From Cryobacterium sp. GrIS_2_6 (GTDB lineage: Bacteria; Actinomycetota; Actinomycetes; Actinomycetales; Microbacteriaceae), in contig NZ_JAXCHP010000001.1 in NCBI RefSeq assembly GCF_035984545.1, positions 2,542,001-2,606,000 on the forward strand: 64,000 nt of DNA. The letters run 5' to 3'. The position numbers and the translations under genes were made by a program. Positions 38,497-48,679 of this stretch are shown here, piece by piece (position 1 is the stretch's first letter; every line of letters begins with the position of its first letter). The notes under the pieces were generated by a model. The model worked only from the letters and a program-made list of their open reading frames with translations. It made no database searches and was not told where the DNA came from.

Positions 38497-40259
38497 GCGA
38501 CGATCCTTTCGGTGGAGAGAGTAGGAACTACGGGGGAAACAGGAGGAGCAGAAGCGACCGCGGCGCGGGGCGACGCGGCGAGCGCCGCGGCCCCCGCCGC
38601 CCAGGTTTTGTAGCCTCCATCGAGGTTACGCACCTCACGGCCGAGCTGGCTGAGCAGCCGCGCGGCGGTGTGTCCGCGCTGCCCGACCTGGCAGTGCACC
38701 ACGAGCGGCCCGGCCGGCAGGTCGCCGAACCGGTCGCGGAGCTCATCGAGCGGCACATTGATCGCCCCCGGGATACTCCCGGCCGCGAACTCGCCCGCCG
38801 TGCGCACATCGACCAACACCTCGCCCGCGGCGAGCGCGGCTGCCAGTTCGTGCCACTGCAGGCTGCGGGTGGTGCCGGCCGCGAGGTTGTCCGCGACGTA
38901 GCCGAGCTGGTTGATCGGGTCCTTCGCCGAGCCGTACTGCGGCGCATAGGCGAGCTCCAGCCGACTGAGAGCGGATGCCGTCAGCCCGCCGGCCATCGCC
39001 GTCGCGATCACGTCGATCCGCTTGTCGACCCCGTGACCGCCCACGATCTGGGCGCCGAGGATCGCGTCCGTCGCGGCATCGACCAGGAGCTTGACCGACA
39101 TCTGCTCGGCCCCCGGGTAGTAACCGGCGTGGTCGCTCGGGTGGGTGTGCACGACCCGGTGCCCCCGGCCGGAAGCCAGCAGGCGCCGTTCACTCCAGCC
39201 GACCATGGCGACGGTCGTGCCGAAGACGCCGACGATCGCGACGCCGAAGGCCGGCTCCGCGGCGACGGCGACCCCGGAAGCGCCGGCTGCGCTGTCGCCG
39301 GCACTGTCGGCAATGCTGTCCGCGGCGGCGCGACCGTGCCGGTTGGCGAGCCCGGCCATCGCGATCCGGGTCGGCCCGCCACTGATCGCATCGACCTTCT
39401 CGGCGCCGTCGCCGACGGCATAGATGAGCGGGTCGCTCGTCCGCTGGGTGTCGTCCACCCAGATCGCACCGCTCTCGCCGATCCGCAGTCCGGCCGCAGC
39501 GGCGAGCGAGGTGTCGGGAAGCACTCCGGTCGCCTCGATGATCAGGTCCGCCCCGACATCCGTTCCGTCGCTGAGCAGCACGCGCCCGGCGGATGCGCCC
39601 CGCACCGAGGTGTCCACCCGCACGTCCACGCCGTGCGCCTTCAGCACCGCGGCAACCGGGGCCGCCATCTCGGGGTCGAGCGGCCCGAGCACCTGCCCGG
39701 CGAATTCGACGGCCGTCACCTGCACGCCGCGCAGGACGAGGTTCTCCACAGCTTCGAGGCCGATGAAGCCGGCGCCGATCACGACGGCGGAGACCGTGGC
39801 GGCGGGGCCCGGCCCGGTCGCGCGCGTGAGGAGCGCGGTGATCTGGTCGACATCGTCGACCGTGCGCAGGGTGTGCACCGGCAGGTCTGACCCGGCAGGG
39901 AGCACGCTGCGGGTCGTCGCCCCTGCCGCGAGCACCAGCCGGTCATAGCCTTCGGTCGTGACGGTCCCCGTGACCGCGTCCCGCACGCTGACCGTCCTGG
40001 CCGCACGGTCGATGCCGATGACCTCGTGGTCGATGCGCACGTCGAGGCGGAAACGACTCGCGAGCGACTCGGGCGTCTGCAGCAGCAGCGCCGACCGGTC
40101 TTCGATGAGGCCGCCCACGTAGTACGGCAGCCCGCAGTTCGCGAAGGACACGTAGTGCCCGCGCTCGAATACGATGATTTCTGCCGCTTCGTCGAGCCGG
40201 CGCATCCGCGTCGCAGCGGACATGCCGCCCGCCACTCCGCCCACAATAAGAATCTTCAT
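38493..40259 (-). CDS. CoA-disulfide reductase fused to rhodanese (CoADR-Rhd)
   Basis: 588 residues. FAD motif GGVAGGMSAATRMRRL at 7-22, the single redox Cys42 in SFANCGLPYY, and NAD(P)H motif VVIGAGFIGLEAVENL define the flavin disulfide reductase. A dimerisation domain follows, and then a C-terminal rhodanese domain (about 475-565) with active loop CQVGQRGH, Cys523. The Ala/Ser-rich insert ADSIADSAGDSAAGASG (about 313-330) is unusual. CoADR-Rhd enzymes reduce CoA or small-thiol persulfides and polysulfides. First gene of a three-gene operon, with an operator 9 bases before the start. Confidence 0.92.
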
Positions 40260-40267
40260 GACTGAAC

Positions 40268-40285
40268 TATACCCCCATGGGTATA
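40268..40285 (-). promoter_or_regulatory. CstR/CsoR-type operator over the persulfide operon promoter
   Basis: The 18-base TATACCCCCATGGGTATA has 7-base arms TATACCC/GGGTATA, the C/G tract flanked by AT expected for CsoR-family operators. On the minus strand it contains the likely -10 (TATAGT) of the operon, 9 bases before the reductase ATG. Binding there would block transcription, consistent with repression by the operon's own CstR-like protein. Confidence 0.8.
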
Positions 40286-40351
40286 AAAATGTCTGGGTGG
40301 CTGTGTGCTCGACAGCAGCCGGGCGGGAACCCCGGCAGTACTCTAGAACTC

Positions 40352-41656
40352 ATGCCCGTCGTACAGAGCCGTTTCGTCGTCCGGTCCTTTGCGACGCTCG
40401 TGTTCTTCACGGCCCTCGCCGGTCAATTCTGGCGCAACCTGCTCGGCTGGTGGGGCTTCGGCGCCATCGCGGTCGTGGTTCTCATCGGCAGCGTGGTGTT
40501 GCTCGTTCGCCTGAAGCCGGACTGGGTCTGGTCGAAGTTCCCGCGCTCGATCGGCGTCTTCCTCGTGATCACGACGCTGTCCATCGCCTGGTCCTTCTAC
40601 CCGGGCGCCTCGGCCATCGGCGTCGGCGTGCTCTGGGCCACGACGATCGCCGCGCTCTTCCTCGCCCTCGTTCTCAGCTGGGCCGAACTGCTCCGCACCC
40701 TGGCCGCGGCGCTCCGCTGGGTGATCGCCCTGTCGCTGCTCTTCGAGGTGATCGTCGGCGCTTTCGTGCGGCAGCCGGTGCTCCCGCTCTGGGTGTCCTA
40801 CCCCGGCGAGAAGATCCCGGACGCGTTCTACTGGTCCCGCGGCCTGCTCTTCCACGGCGGCCCGATCGAGGGCATCGTCGCCAACCGCAACCTGCTCGGT
40901 TTCGTCGCTCTCCTCGCGGTCATCGTCTTCGCGGTACAGCTCGCCGCCCGCACAGTCCGGCGCGGCTGGGGCATCGCCTGGCTCGCCGCCGCCGCGGTCG
41001 TGCTGGTGCTGACCCGCTCGGCGACCGTGACCCTCGCCGCCGGCTTCGTCGCGATCGTGCTGATCTTCGCCCTCTGGACCCGCCGCCGCGGCCCGCAGCG
41101 CCGCCGTCCCGTCTATGTCGCCGCCACAGGCCTCATCGTCGCCGGCGGGGTCGCGGTGGCAACCCTGTCGCCGTGGCTGCTCAGCCTCTTCGGTAAGAGC
41201 GAGGACCTCACCGGCCGCCTCGACATCTGGGCGAGCGTCACCGGCCTCGCCGTGCAGCGGCCGGCATTCGGCTGGGGCTGGGTCAGCTACTGGGTGCCGT
41301 GGGCCGAACCCTTCGCGGGCCTCGCGAACCGCAAGGGCGTCGTCTACCTGCAGGCGCACAACGCCTGGCTCGACGTCTGGTTCCAGGTCGGGGTGATCGG
41401 CCTCATCGCCTTCGTCGCGATCGTCGCCGGTGCACTCTGGCGGTCCTGGTTCCTCGCGGTCGACCGGCCGCGCACGAGCGTCTCCGACACCGCCCCGTAC
41501 ACCGTCTCCGCCCTGCTCCCGCTGCTCCTGATGGCCGCGCTCATCGCCCAGAGTGTCGCCGAGAGCCGGCTGCTCATCGAATACGGCTGGGTTCTCCTCG
41601 TGCTCGTCAGCGTCACCACCAAGAGGCAGCAGGCCTTGAACCGGCCGATGCCCTAG
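40352..41656 (+). CDS. O-antigen ligase/polymerase-like membrane protein 1
   Basis: 434 residues from ATG at 40352. About ten to twelve membrane helices and a large extracytoplasmic loop. PF04932-type features: GIVANRNLLGFVALL, LTRSATVTLA, and GRLDIWASVTGLAVQRPAFGWGW in the loop. Proteins of this family polymerise or ligate undecaprenyl-linked glycans on the outer side of the membrane. It is followed by a paralogue 68 bases downstream. The role, Wzy-like polymerase or ligase, is not resolved by sequence. Confidence 0.87.
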   Translation: MPVVQSRFVVRSFATLVFFTALAGQFWRNLLGWWGFGAIAVVVLIGSVVLLVRLKPDWVWSKFPRSIGVFLVITTLSIAWSFYPGASAIGVGVLWATTIAALFLALVLSWAELLRTLAAALRWVIALSLLFEVIVGAFVRQPVLPLWVSYPGEKIPDAFYWSRGLLFHGGPIEGIVANRNLLGFVALLAVIVFAVQLAARTVRRGWGIAWLAAAAVVLVLTRSATVTLAAGFVAIVLIFALWTRRRGPQRRRPVYVAATGLIVAGGVAVATLSPWLLSLFGKSEDLTGRLDIWASVTGLAVQRPAFGWGWVSYWVPWAEPFAGLANRKGVVYLQAHNAWLDVWFQVGVIGLIAFVAIVAGALWRSWFLAVDRPRTSVSDTAPYTVSALLPLLLMAALIAQSVAESRLLIEYGWVLLVLVSVTTKRQQALNRPMP

Positions 41657-41724
41657 GCATCCGTGTGACTGCGAAACACGCCAGACCCGGCGGGGCGGAT
41701 GCCGGCGGGTAGCCTAGGAAGCCC

Positions 41725-43041
41725 ATGAACTCCCGCGCGCACTCCCCCGAACTACCGAGGGCACTCATGCGGCTCTTCCGGGGCCCGCACTTCGCCACGG
41801 CGCTGACCCAGGCGACGATCGCGACGGCGTTCGGCTCAGTCTTCCTGCGCGGGCTGGTCGGCTGGCCCGGCCTGATCGGCGTGCTCGGCGGACTCGTCGT
41901 GCTCGCCGCGTTCTCCCTCGTCGCCCGCAGGAAACAGATCGAATGGCACGGGCTGTTGCCGATCTCGATCCTGGTGTTCCTCGGCTGGTGCGCGCTGTCC
42001 CTGCTCTGGACCGGGTACCCGTTCGCAACGGCGATCGGGCTCATCTACCAGCTCGCCTTCGCCTTCCTCGCGCTCTACATCGTGCTCGCGCGCACCATGA
42101 TCCAGATCGTGCGGGCGACAGGGGACGTGCTCCGGGCGCTGCTCGCGACCTCCCTCGCCCTCGAGATCGTCGCCGGACTGCTGCTCGACGCGCCGATCCG
42201 GTTCCTCGACATCCAGGGGCATCTTGACGAGCTCGGCCCGATCCAGGGCATCTTCGGCTCCCGCAACGCGCTCGGGTTCGCGGCCCTCATCGCGGGCGTC
42301 ACCTTCGTGATCGAGCTGCGGACCCGGTCGGTGCGGCGCGGGGTGGGAATCGTCTCGCTGATCGGGGCGACCGCCTGCCTCCTGCTCACCGGGTCTCCGG
42401 TCATCTTCATCGTCGCGGTCTTCGTCGGTCTCGCCGGTCTCGCCCTGACCTGGCTGCGCAACACCCCCCAGCCGCGCCGTCGGCTGCTGCAGTTCGCCCT
42501 CCTCGGCGTGACCGTCGTCGCCGGGGTCGTCGCGTTCCTCACCCGCGGGGCCATCGTCGAAGCGCTCAACGCCCGCAGCGAATTCGGCGTGCGCGCGACC
42601 CTGTGGCGGGAGATGTGGCGCCTCGTGGGCCTGCACCCGCTCGAGGGCTGGGGCTGGTCGGGCCTGTGGCCGGGCAGCGCGACCCCGTACGGCTGGCTCG
42701 ACTTCAGCACCCGCCGTCACTACGAGACCGGACTGAACGCGTTCCTCGATGTGTACTTCCAGCTCGGCCTGATCGGCTTCCTGAGCTTCCTGGTCCTCGT
42801 CGTGCTCGCCTTCTGGCGGTCCTGGGTGCTCGCCTCCAACAAGCGCACCCTCATCTACGCGTGGGCGCCGCTCATCCTCGTGGTGCTGATCGTCACGAGC
42901 CTCGCGGAGAGCACCGTTCTCGTGGAGGCCGGCTGGCTGCTGCTCCTGATCTGCGCCCTCACGGCCGCGCAGGGCAAGAGCTGGCGCAGCGGGCTGCAGC
43001 CCAGGCCCCGCCCGCCCGAGACCGACGACGGGGCCGAGTAG
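41725..43041 (+). CDS. O-antigen ligase/polymerase-like membrane protein 2
   Basis: 438 residues, ATG at 41725. Same topology as the upstream gene. Aligned landmarks are GIFGSRNALGFAALIAG, RTRSVRRGVGIVSLIG, LLTGSPVIF and LEGWGWSGLWPGSA in the loop, so the pair arose by tandem duplication followed by divergence. One may polymerise and the other ligate the glycan. It ends 8 bases before the convergent GT2 gene. Confidence 0.87.
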   Translation: MNSRAHSPELPRALMRLFRGPHFATALTQATIATAFGSVFLRGLVGWPGLIGVLGGLVVLAAFSLVARRKQIEWHGLLPISILVFLGWCALSLLWTGYPFATAIGLIYQLAFAFLALYIVLARTMIQIVRATGDVLRALLATSLALEIVAGLLLDAPIRFLDIQGHLDELGPIQGIFGSRNALGFAALIAGVTFVIELRTRSVRRGVGIVSLIGATACLLLTGSPVIFIVAVFVGLAGLALTWLRNTPQPRRRLLQFALLGVTVVAGVVAFLTRGAIVEALNARSEFGVRATLWREMWRLVGLHPLEGWGWSGLWPGSATPYGWLDFSTRRHYETGLNAFLDVYFQLGLIGFLSFLVLVVLAFWRSWVLASNKRTLIYAWAPLILVVLIVTSLAESTVLVEAGWLLLLICALTAAQGKSWRSGLQPRPRPPETDDGAE

Positions 43042-43049
43042 AGCTGTCG

Positions 43050-44231
43050 CTAGCGCGGGCGACGGATGTCGATGGACAGGATCCCGAGGAACATCCCCGA
43101 CATCGCGGTCTGGAACCCGAGCATCATGAACAGGGCGGCCGGAACCGCGAGCCGCATCGTGTCGACGGGGTCCTGGGCGCCGAATCCGGAGGCGGCCCAG
43201 ACGCTCAGCTGGAGGATGGCAACGGCGAAGCCGATCACGAAGAGGATCAGGCCGACGATCACGCCGCTTTCGAGGCTCGCCCGCTGGGCGAACCGTTCGA
43301 AGGCCCGGCTGCGCGGCAGGTGGAAGCCCTCGTGTTGCGCATAGAGCTTCGTCAGAAGCGCAAAGAGCATCGCCTGGTAGCCCACGACGGCGAGCGCAGC
43401 GAGATAGACCTGGCTGGACACGTCGAGGCCCACTGTGCCGATCTTCACCGGACCGAAGGCGAGCAGGATGGAGCCGAGGATTCCGAGGGCGAACGCGACG
43501 GAACCGGGGATCAGGAACAGCCAGCGCGGGTTGAAGAGCAGCAGGAACCGGAGGTGGCGCCAGCCGTCGTGCCAGCTGCGAAGGTGCGGCGGACGGCTGC
43601 GGCCGTCCTTCTTGAGCGTCGTGGGCACTTCGCTCACCCGGAGGCCGTCGAGGGTCGACTTGACGACGATCTCGCTGGCGAATTCCATGCCGGTCGTGAT
43701 CAGGCCGAGGTCGAGGATCGACTGCCGGTTGAAGCCGCGCAGGCCGCAGTGGAAGTCGCGGATCTCCGAGCGGAACAGCATCCGCCCGATGGTCGAGAGC
43801 ACGGGATTGCCGAGGTACTTGTGCAGGGGCGGCATGGCGCCGGGCTCGATGCCGCCGCGGAACCGGTTGCCCATCACGAGTTCGTCGCCAGCCCTGAGCC
43901 GTTCGACGAACTGGTCGAGGGAGCTGAAGTCGTAGCTGTCGTCGGCGTCACCCATGATCACGTAGGTGCCGGTGGCGGCTTCGATGCCGCCCATCAGGGC
44001 GTTGCCGTAGCCCTTGGCCGCGACGTCGACGACGCGGGCGCCGTGCTCGATCGCGATCTGCTGGGATCCGTCGGTGCTGCCGTTGTCGGCGATGACGACT
44101 TCTCCGCGGACTCCCGACCGCGTCAGGTAACCCTGGGCTTTGTCGATGCAGATCGCCAGCGTCTCGGCCTCATTCAGGCACGGCATGACGATGGACAGTT
44201 CGAGCTCGGCGACAGACGTGTCGGACATCAT
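43050..44231 (-). CDS. GT2 glycosyltransferase with C-terminal membrane domain (DPM/GtrB-like)
   Basis: 393 residues. Residues about 10-235 are GT2: ELSIVMPCLNEAETLAICID, VVIADNGSTDGSQQIA, DxD in MGDADDSYDF, GNRFRGGIEPGAMPPLHKYL, and HCGLRGFNRQSILDLGL. About 245-390 contains four membrane helices. It resembles dolichyl/undecaprenyl-phosphate mannosyl or glucosyl transferases, which make a lipid-linked donor for GT-C enzymes outside the membrane. There are several such enzymes in this window. The second Met could be the true start. Confidence 0.88.
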   Translation of the reverse strand: MMSDTSVAELELSIVMPCLNEAETLAICIDKAQGYLTRSGVRGEVVIADNGSTDGSQQIAIEHGARVVDVAAKGYGNALMGGIEAATGTYVIMGDADDSYDFSSLDQFVERLRAGDELVMGNRFRGGIEPGAMPPLHKYLGNPVLSTIGRMLFRSEIRDFHCGLRGFNRQSILDLGLITTGMEFASEIVVKSTLDGLRVSEVPTTLKKDGRSRPPHLRSWHDGWRHLRFLLLFNPRWLFLIPGSVAFALGILGSILLAFGPVKIGTVGLDVSSQVYLAALAVVGYQAMLFALLTKLYAQHEGFHLPRSRAFERFAQRASLESGVIVGLILFVIGFAVAILQLSVWAASGFGAQDPVDTMRLAVPAALFMMLGFQTAMSGMFLGILSIDIRRPR

Positions 44232-44267
44232 TTCCTTCGGGACGGCGGGTACAGCTAATCCTTCACC

Positions 44268-45530
44268 CTAGACGAGTGGAACATGGATGCCGCGCGGGGC
44301 ATCCGCCTGCACGCGCCCGAACGATGCCGCGATGACCCACACTGCGGTCACGGTATACCCGGAGATGACTCCGGCCACGGCCGCCCACGACCCGGTCAGG
44401 ACCGGCGTGCCCGCGACCATGACGATCAGGCCGACGACCAGGCCGACGACCGAGGCTGCCGTCGCAACCCGGGTGCGCCCCGTCGTCAGCAGGTATGCCG
44501 TGGCGACCAGGGAGATCGAGAAGGCGAAGACGCCGATCAGGAGGAAGGCCATGATCGGTGCGGCTTCCCGGTAGGTCGCGTGGAAGACGACGTCGACGAC
44601 GATCGGGCTGGCGAGGGCGACAGCTCCGAAGACGGCGCCGAGGCCGAGGAACATCACTCCGAACACGATCAGGTACCGGCGCCGCGAGGCGACCCGATCG
44701 GCCGCCACCCACTCGGTGAAGCGCGGGATGAGCACCTGGGTGATGGCCTGGCTGAGCATCGACGCGGGGGTGGCGAGCGACATCGCCGCGGCGAACAACC
44801 CGGCCGTGAGCGGTGGCTCGACGATGAATACAAACACCATCGCGAACTGGATCAGCCCGTTCGAGGCGAGCAATCCGAGGGAATTCCAGGAGATGAACTT
44901 CAGGATGCGCGCCGGCTCCAGCCCACTCTCCTGCCGGAGCTCGTCGTGGCCGAGGTGTGCGCCACGGAGCGAGTGCAGGGCGAAGACGGCGTAGCCGATC
45001 GCGATCGGCCAGAGGAGCGCCCCGGGAAGGCGTGTCACCAGGACGATCGTCAGGAGCCCGATCGTCGTCGCCGAGGAGATAACGTCCCAGACTGCCGCAG
45101 ACGTGATCCGGCCGAGGCCGACCTCGATCCCCCGAGCGAGGACATAGCCGGACCACGTCACGATCAGAACCCCGATCGCGATGGTGTCGCCGATGTCTGC
45201 CCCGAGCGCGATCATGGCGACGGGAAACCCGATCAGCAGCATTCCGGCGCAGGAGATCCAGAACGAGCGCTGGATCAGTCGGAGGGCGGGCACAGGAGAA
45301 TGGCCGAGCGCGCGTTCGTGCGCGAGGAAGTGCGCTGCCGCGTTTCCCGCCCCGGTCGGCCAGAGCAGCGAGAGGATCAGGGCCAGGGCGATCCAGGCCG
45401 AAACGTGAGCCAGATCTTCCGGCCCCATCACGCGACCGATCAGCACCGTATAGGCAAAACGGGCCAGTCCCTGGGCGAGGACACCACCGGTGGAGATGGC
45501 TGCCTGGGACATGAGCGAAGATGGTTTCAC
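44268..45530 (-). CDS. Wzx-like polysaccharide flippase (MOP superfamily)
   Basis: 420 residues with about twelve membrane helices across the whole length and short loops. AAISTGGVLAQGLARFAYT at the start and LLASNGLIQFAMVFVFIVEPPLTAG fit PF01943/PF13440-type lipid-linked oligosaccharide flippases. The start codon lies 67 bases from the divergent GT2 gene start. With the two ligase-like proteins it supplies the export step of a Wzx/Wzy-type pathway. Confidence 0.82.
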   Translation of the reverse strand: MKPSSLMSQAAISTGGVLAQGLARFAYTVLIGRVMGPEDLAHVSAWIALALILSLLWPTGAGNAAAHFLAHERALGHSPVPALRLIQRSFWISCAGMLLIGFPVAMIALGADIGDTIAIGVLIVTWSGYVLARGIEVGLGRITSAAVWDVISSATTIGLLTIVLVTRLPGALLWPIAIGYAVFALHSLRGAHLGHDELRQESGLEPARILKFISWNSLGLLASNGLIQFAMVFVFIVEPPLTAGLFAAAMSLATPASMLSQAITQVLIPRFTEWVAADRVASRRRYLIVFGVMFLGLGAVFGAVALASPIVVDVVFHATYREAAPIMAFLLIGVFAFSISLVATAYLLTTGRTRVATAASVVGLVVGLIVMVAGTPVLTGSWAAVAGVISGYTVTAVWVIAASFGRVQADAPRGIHVPLV

Positions 45531-45597
45531 CTGTGAATGCTACTCGGCGAACACGGAAGCAGCGGTTCCGATACCGGATGCCGCGAGGGAGAACCGC

Positions 45598-46509
45598 GTG
45601 ACACTCGACATCATGATGCCGTTCTACGGCCGCGTCGACCATTTCCGCATCGCCGTGGAGAGCGTCCTCGCGCAGACGGATCCCGACTGGCGTCTCGTCG
45701 TCATCGACGACTGCTATCCCGACGTCACGGCCGGCGAGTGGCTCGTCGGCCTCGCAGACCCGCGGATCGTCTACCGGCGCAACCCGGTGAACGCGGGCAT
45801 CAACGTGAACTTCCAGGCCTCGATCGACCTGGCCGTGAACGAGTGGCTGACCATCTTCGGCTGCGACGACGTGATGCTGCCCGGCTATGTCGCCCGGGTC
45901 AAGGCGCTCGGCCAGGCGCATCCGACCGCGGACTTCATCCACCCGGGCACCCGGGTCATCGACGGCGACGGCCGGGTCTACCGGCCGCTCGTCGACCGGA
46001 TGAAGGCGCTCTACCGCCCGCACGTGCGCGGCACCATCGAGCTGGGCGGCGAGAAGCTCGCCGTGAGCGTGACGAGGGGCAACTGGATGAACTTCCCCGC
46101 GATCGCCTGGCGCCGCTCGGCCGTTGCCGCGGTGGGGTTCCGGCCGAACCTCTCGGTCATCCAGGACCTCGGCCTCGCCCTCGACGTGGCGTTCCAGGGC
46201 GGCAGCCTGCTGCTCGACGACGAGGTCGTCTTCGAGTATCGCCGCCACGCCTCGAGCGTCTCGTCGTGGCGGGCAGCGGAGGGCAGCAGGTTCGTCGAAG
46301 AGCAGCGCTTCTTCCGGGCACTTGCCGCCGAGTTCGAAGAGCACGGCTGGCCTCGAGCGGCCCGCACGGCCCGCTGGCACATCTCCTCGCGGATCAATGC
46401 CCTCACGCGCCTGCCCGAGGCCGTCTCCGCCCGTCAGACGGCCGGAATCCGCATTCTGGCCAGGCACGCCCTCGGCCTGAGCCTCGCCGAGCGGGCCGAA
46501 CGCCGGTAG
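45598..46509 (+). CDS. Family 2 glycosyltransferase
   Basis: 303 residues from GTG at 45598, with GAGGGAG 8 bases upstream; an in-frame ATG at 45490 would overlap the divergent flippase gene. GT2 motifs: LDIMMPFYGRVDHFRIAVES, LVVIDDCYPD, NPVNAGINVNFQASIDLA, FGCDDVMLPGYV (acidic metal site). EYRRHASSVSSWRAAEGSRF toward the end is typical of GT2 capsular transferases. It is convergent with the large membrane protein gene. Confidence 0.87.
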   Translation: MTLDIMMPFYGRVDHFRIAVESVLAQTDPDWRLVVIDDCYPDVTAGEWLVGLADPRIVYRRNPVNAGINVNFQASIDLAVNEWLTIFGCDDVMLPGYVARVKALGQAHPTADFIHPGTRVIDGDGRVYRPLVDRMKALYRPHVRGTIELGGEKLAVSVTRGNWMNFPAIAWRRSAVAAVGFRPNLSVIQDLGLALDVAFQGGSLLLDDEVVFEYRRHASSVSSWRAAEGSRFVEEQRFFRALAAEFEEHGWPRAARTARWHISSRINALTRLPEAVSARQTAGIRILARHALGLSLAERAERR

Positions 46510-46537
46510 GTGCCGGCGAGAGCCGGGCGACGTGTTT

Positions 46538-48622
46538 CTAGCGCGGGACGACCTGGTAGATCTCCAGGGTCGCCTTCGGCAGCTCGAAAGCCTGCATGGG
46601 CTTCAAGCAGGTCGAGTCAAGACGGTGGTCGTCTGCGAGCACGTAGCCCACGTTCGCCTGCGCGAACACGGAGCAGGCGTCGAAGGTGACCCGGATCTGG
46701 TCCTCAGCGGGATTGGAAACCACGGGCTCCCCGGGGCCTGCGACCCAGCTCACGCCGGCGAGTCGGTTCCACTGGAAGGCGTACTGGTTCGCCGGGTCGA
46801 TGACGCCCCACATTGCGCGGGAGGGTGCACCCTGGAAGCCGTTCTCCGCACGCACGCCGGACTCCAGCAGCACCGCAGTCGTGAGTCCGCCGCCGATACC
46901 GACCCAGGTCTTCGGCGCCGAAACGTCGAGGGCGACGACGGCCCGGGACACCGCAGTCTCACGCAGATCGAGCACCCCGCTGTAGATCGGGTTGGTCAGG
47001 CCAGAGCCGGCGATCGTCACGATCAGGAACGCGGTCGCCGCGAGCCTCGGCTGACGGCGCGCGGCGAAGTAGATGGCCGCCGCTGAGAGCAGCGCCCAGA
47101 GCCACCAGAGCTGCACGGCCTCGAGCATTCCGGGGAGATGCCGGATGGCCACGTATCCGATCGCGGCCTGGGAGAGCGCGAAGAGGCCGGCCGAGATCGC
47201 GGCGATCCAGAAGCCTGCGCGCACCCGGTGTTCGTCGAGGTAGCGCAGCACGTAGGCGAGCAGGCCGAGGGACGCAAGCCCCATGCCCAGCCGCACGCGG
47301 TTCTGGCTGGTCTTGTCGAGCAGCAGGAGCCGGGCGATCGCATCCCATCCGGGCACGTACAGGTAGGCGAGCAGCAGCAGGACCACCGCGGTGAGCCCGA
47401 TGAGCGTCCAGGGCAGCATCCGCTTCGCCCTGGCCTGCCTGAACACGATCCAACCGACGACAGGCAGCAGGTAGATACCGATGTAGAAGAAGGTCGATGC
47501 TTCAGAGCCGTTCGCTCCGAGCAGGCCTGGGCGCTGCGCATTGAGAGTCTGCGTGAACGAGGATGCGATCGCCGAGGCGAAACTCAGCAGGCTGCCGCCA
47601 CCGGTCGGTGTCACCCGGTTGCCCGGGTACGTGGTGCCGAGGAACGCCTCGACGGTCGTGAGTTTGGTCGCGAGCCAGAGAACCGTGACGGCGGATGCCG
47701 CGACGCCGGCCACGAGCACCGGTCCGACCCGCGAGAGCACTGCCCGCAGCCCAGGGTTCTCCCGGCGACGCTCGATCACGAGGCCGACCGCGAAGAACAA
47801 CACGACAAGTACCGCCGGAACGATGAAGGGCACGTAGATGCCCGTCGCCATGACCACCGTGAGGTAGCCCACGAGGGCCGCCCAGCCCCATCGGGACCGC
47901 AGGGAGCTGCTCGAGAACGCGTGGATCAACGCTGTCATGGCGGTGAGTGCCCACACGACCGGCCACAGCGTCGTGGACAGGTACCACCACTGGAAGAGCG
48001 GGCTGTAGAGGAATCCAACTGCGATCATCGCGGAGACGCCGGGCCGCCTGGGCAGCAACGTGACGAGGAACATATACGCGGCGGCCGCGAGCGCGAGCCC
48101 GGGCAGCCACCATTTGAAGGCGATCGCGTGGTCGACGTCCATGACCATGAATCCCCAGAGGTGCGGCCGGAAGGCCACCGTCCAGTCGACCCGGGGCAGG
48201 TCCTGCGGCAACGTCGCATCCATCCCGCCGGGGAACGTCTCGTTCACGAGCGGAAGCCCCTGCTGAACCTGGGCGATCGCCCACACGGTCTGCACGTTCC
48301 ATTCATCGGACCTGGTGAACTGTGGCGTGCCCGCGATCAGGCTCGAGTCGCTGCCGTAGGCGATCTGGCTGTGGAAGACGCCCGAGGACGACCCGTTGAT
48401 TCCGAGTGCGACGAGCACGATGCCCAGGATCAGGAGCAGCGCGGGGAAGGCGAGGAGGACCCGCGTGCGCGGCAGGCCGTCCGTGCCCGGTTCGGTGAAC
48501 CGCCGATAGCCGTCGCGCCAGGCGTGCAGTCGCGATCGCCCGACAACGGGCGTCAGATCCTGTGGCACGGCGAGTTCCTCCATCACTTGCGCGGAATACG
48601 TCCGCATCGGGGCCACGGGCAC
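46538..48622 (-). CDS. Large multi-pass membrane protein, GT-C-like
   Basis: 694 residues. A soluble N-terminus of about 50 residues, then about twelve membrane helices, then an extracytoplasmic C-terminal domain of roughly 150 residues beginning near SRAVVALDVSAPKTWVGIG. The first extracytoplasmic loop holds TPQFTRSDEWNVQTVWAIAQ and GGMDATLPQDLPRVDWTV with several acidic residues, as in GT-C enzymes. I do not recognise a characterised family. GTG at 48622 has GAGGG upstream; internal ATGs at residues 6 and 14 are possible. Confidence 0.7.
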   Translation of the reverse strand: MPVAPMRTYSAQVMEELAVPQDLTPVVGRSRLHAWRDGYRRFTEPGTDGLPRTRVLLAFPALLLILGIVLVALGINGSSSGVFHSQIAYGSDSSLIAGTPQFTRSDEWNVQTVWAIAQVQQGLPLVNETFPGGMDATLPQDLPRVDWTVAFRPHLWGFMVMDVDHAIAFKWWLPGLALAAAAYMFLVTLLPRRPGVSAMIAVGFLYSPLFQWWYLSTTLWPVVWALTAMTALIHAFSSSSLRSRWGWAALVGYLTVVMATGIYVPFIVPAVLVVLFFAVGLVIERRRENPGLRAVLSRVGPVLVAGVAASAVTVLWLATKLTTVEAFLGTTYPGNRVTPTGGGSLLSFASAIASSFTQTLNAQRPGLLGANGSEASTFFYIGIYLLPVVGWIVFRQARAKRMLPWTLIGLTAVVLLLLAYLYVPGWDAIARLLLLDKTSQNRVRLGMGLASLGLLAYVLRYLDEHRVRAGFWIAAISAGLFALSQAAIGYVAIRHLPGMLEAVQLWWLWALLSAAAIYFAARRQPRLAATAFLIVTIAGSGLTNPIYSGVLDLRETAVSRAVVALDVSAPKTWVGIGGGLTTAVLLESGVRAENGFQGAPSRAMWGVIDPANQYAFQWNRLAGVSWVAGPGEPVVSNPAEDQIRVTFDACSVFAQANVGYVLADDHRLDSTCLKPMQAFELPKATLEIYQVVPR

Positions 48623-48679
48623 CCCCGGCGCCGGCCCTCACCCAGAGTAGACGATTGGTGAGAGGGCCATCGAAAGGGC

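Noticed and set aside
45490..45597. Longer N-terminus of the GT2 gene starting at 45490
   Set aside because: It would overlap the divergent flippase gene and lacks a ribosome binding site, while GTG at 45598 has GAGGGAG at good spacing.
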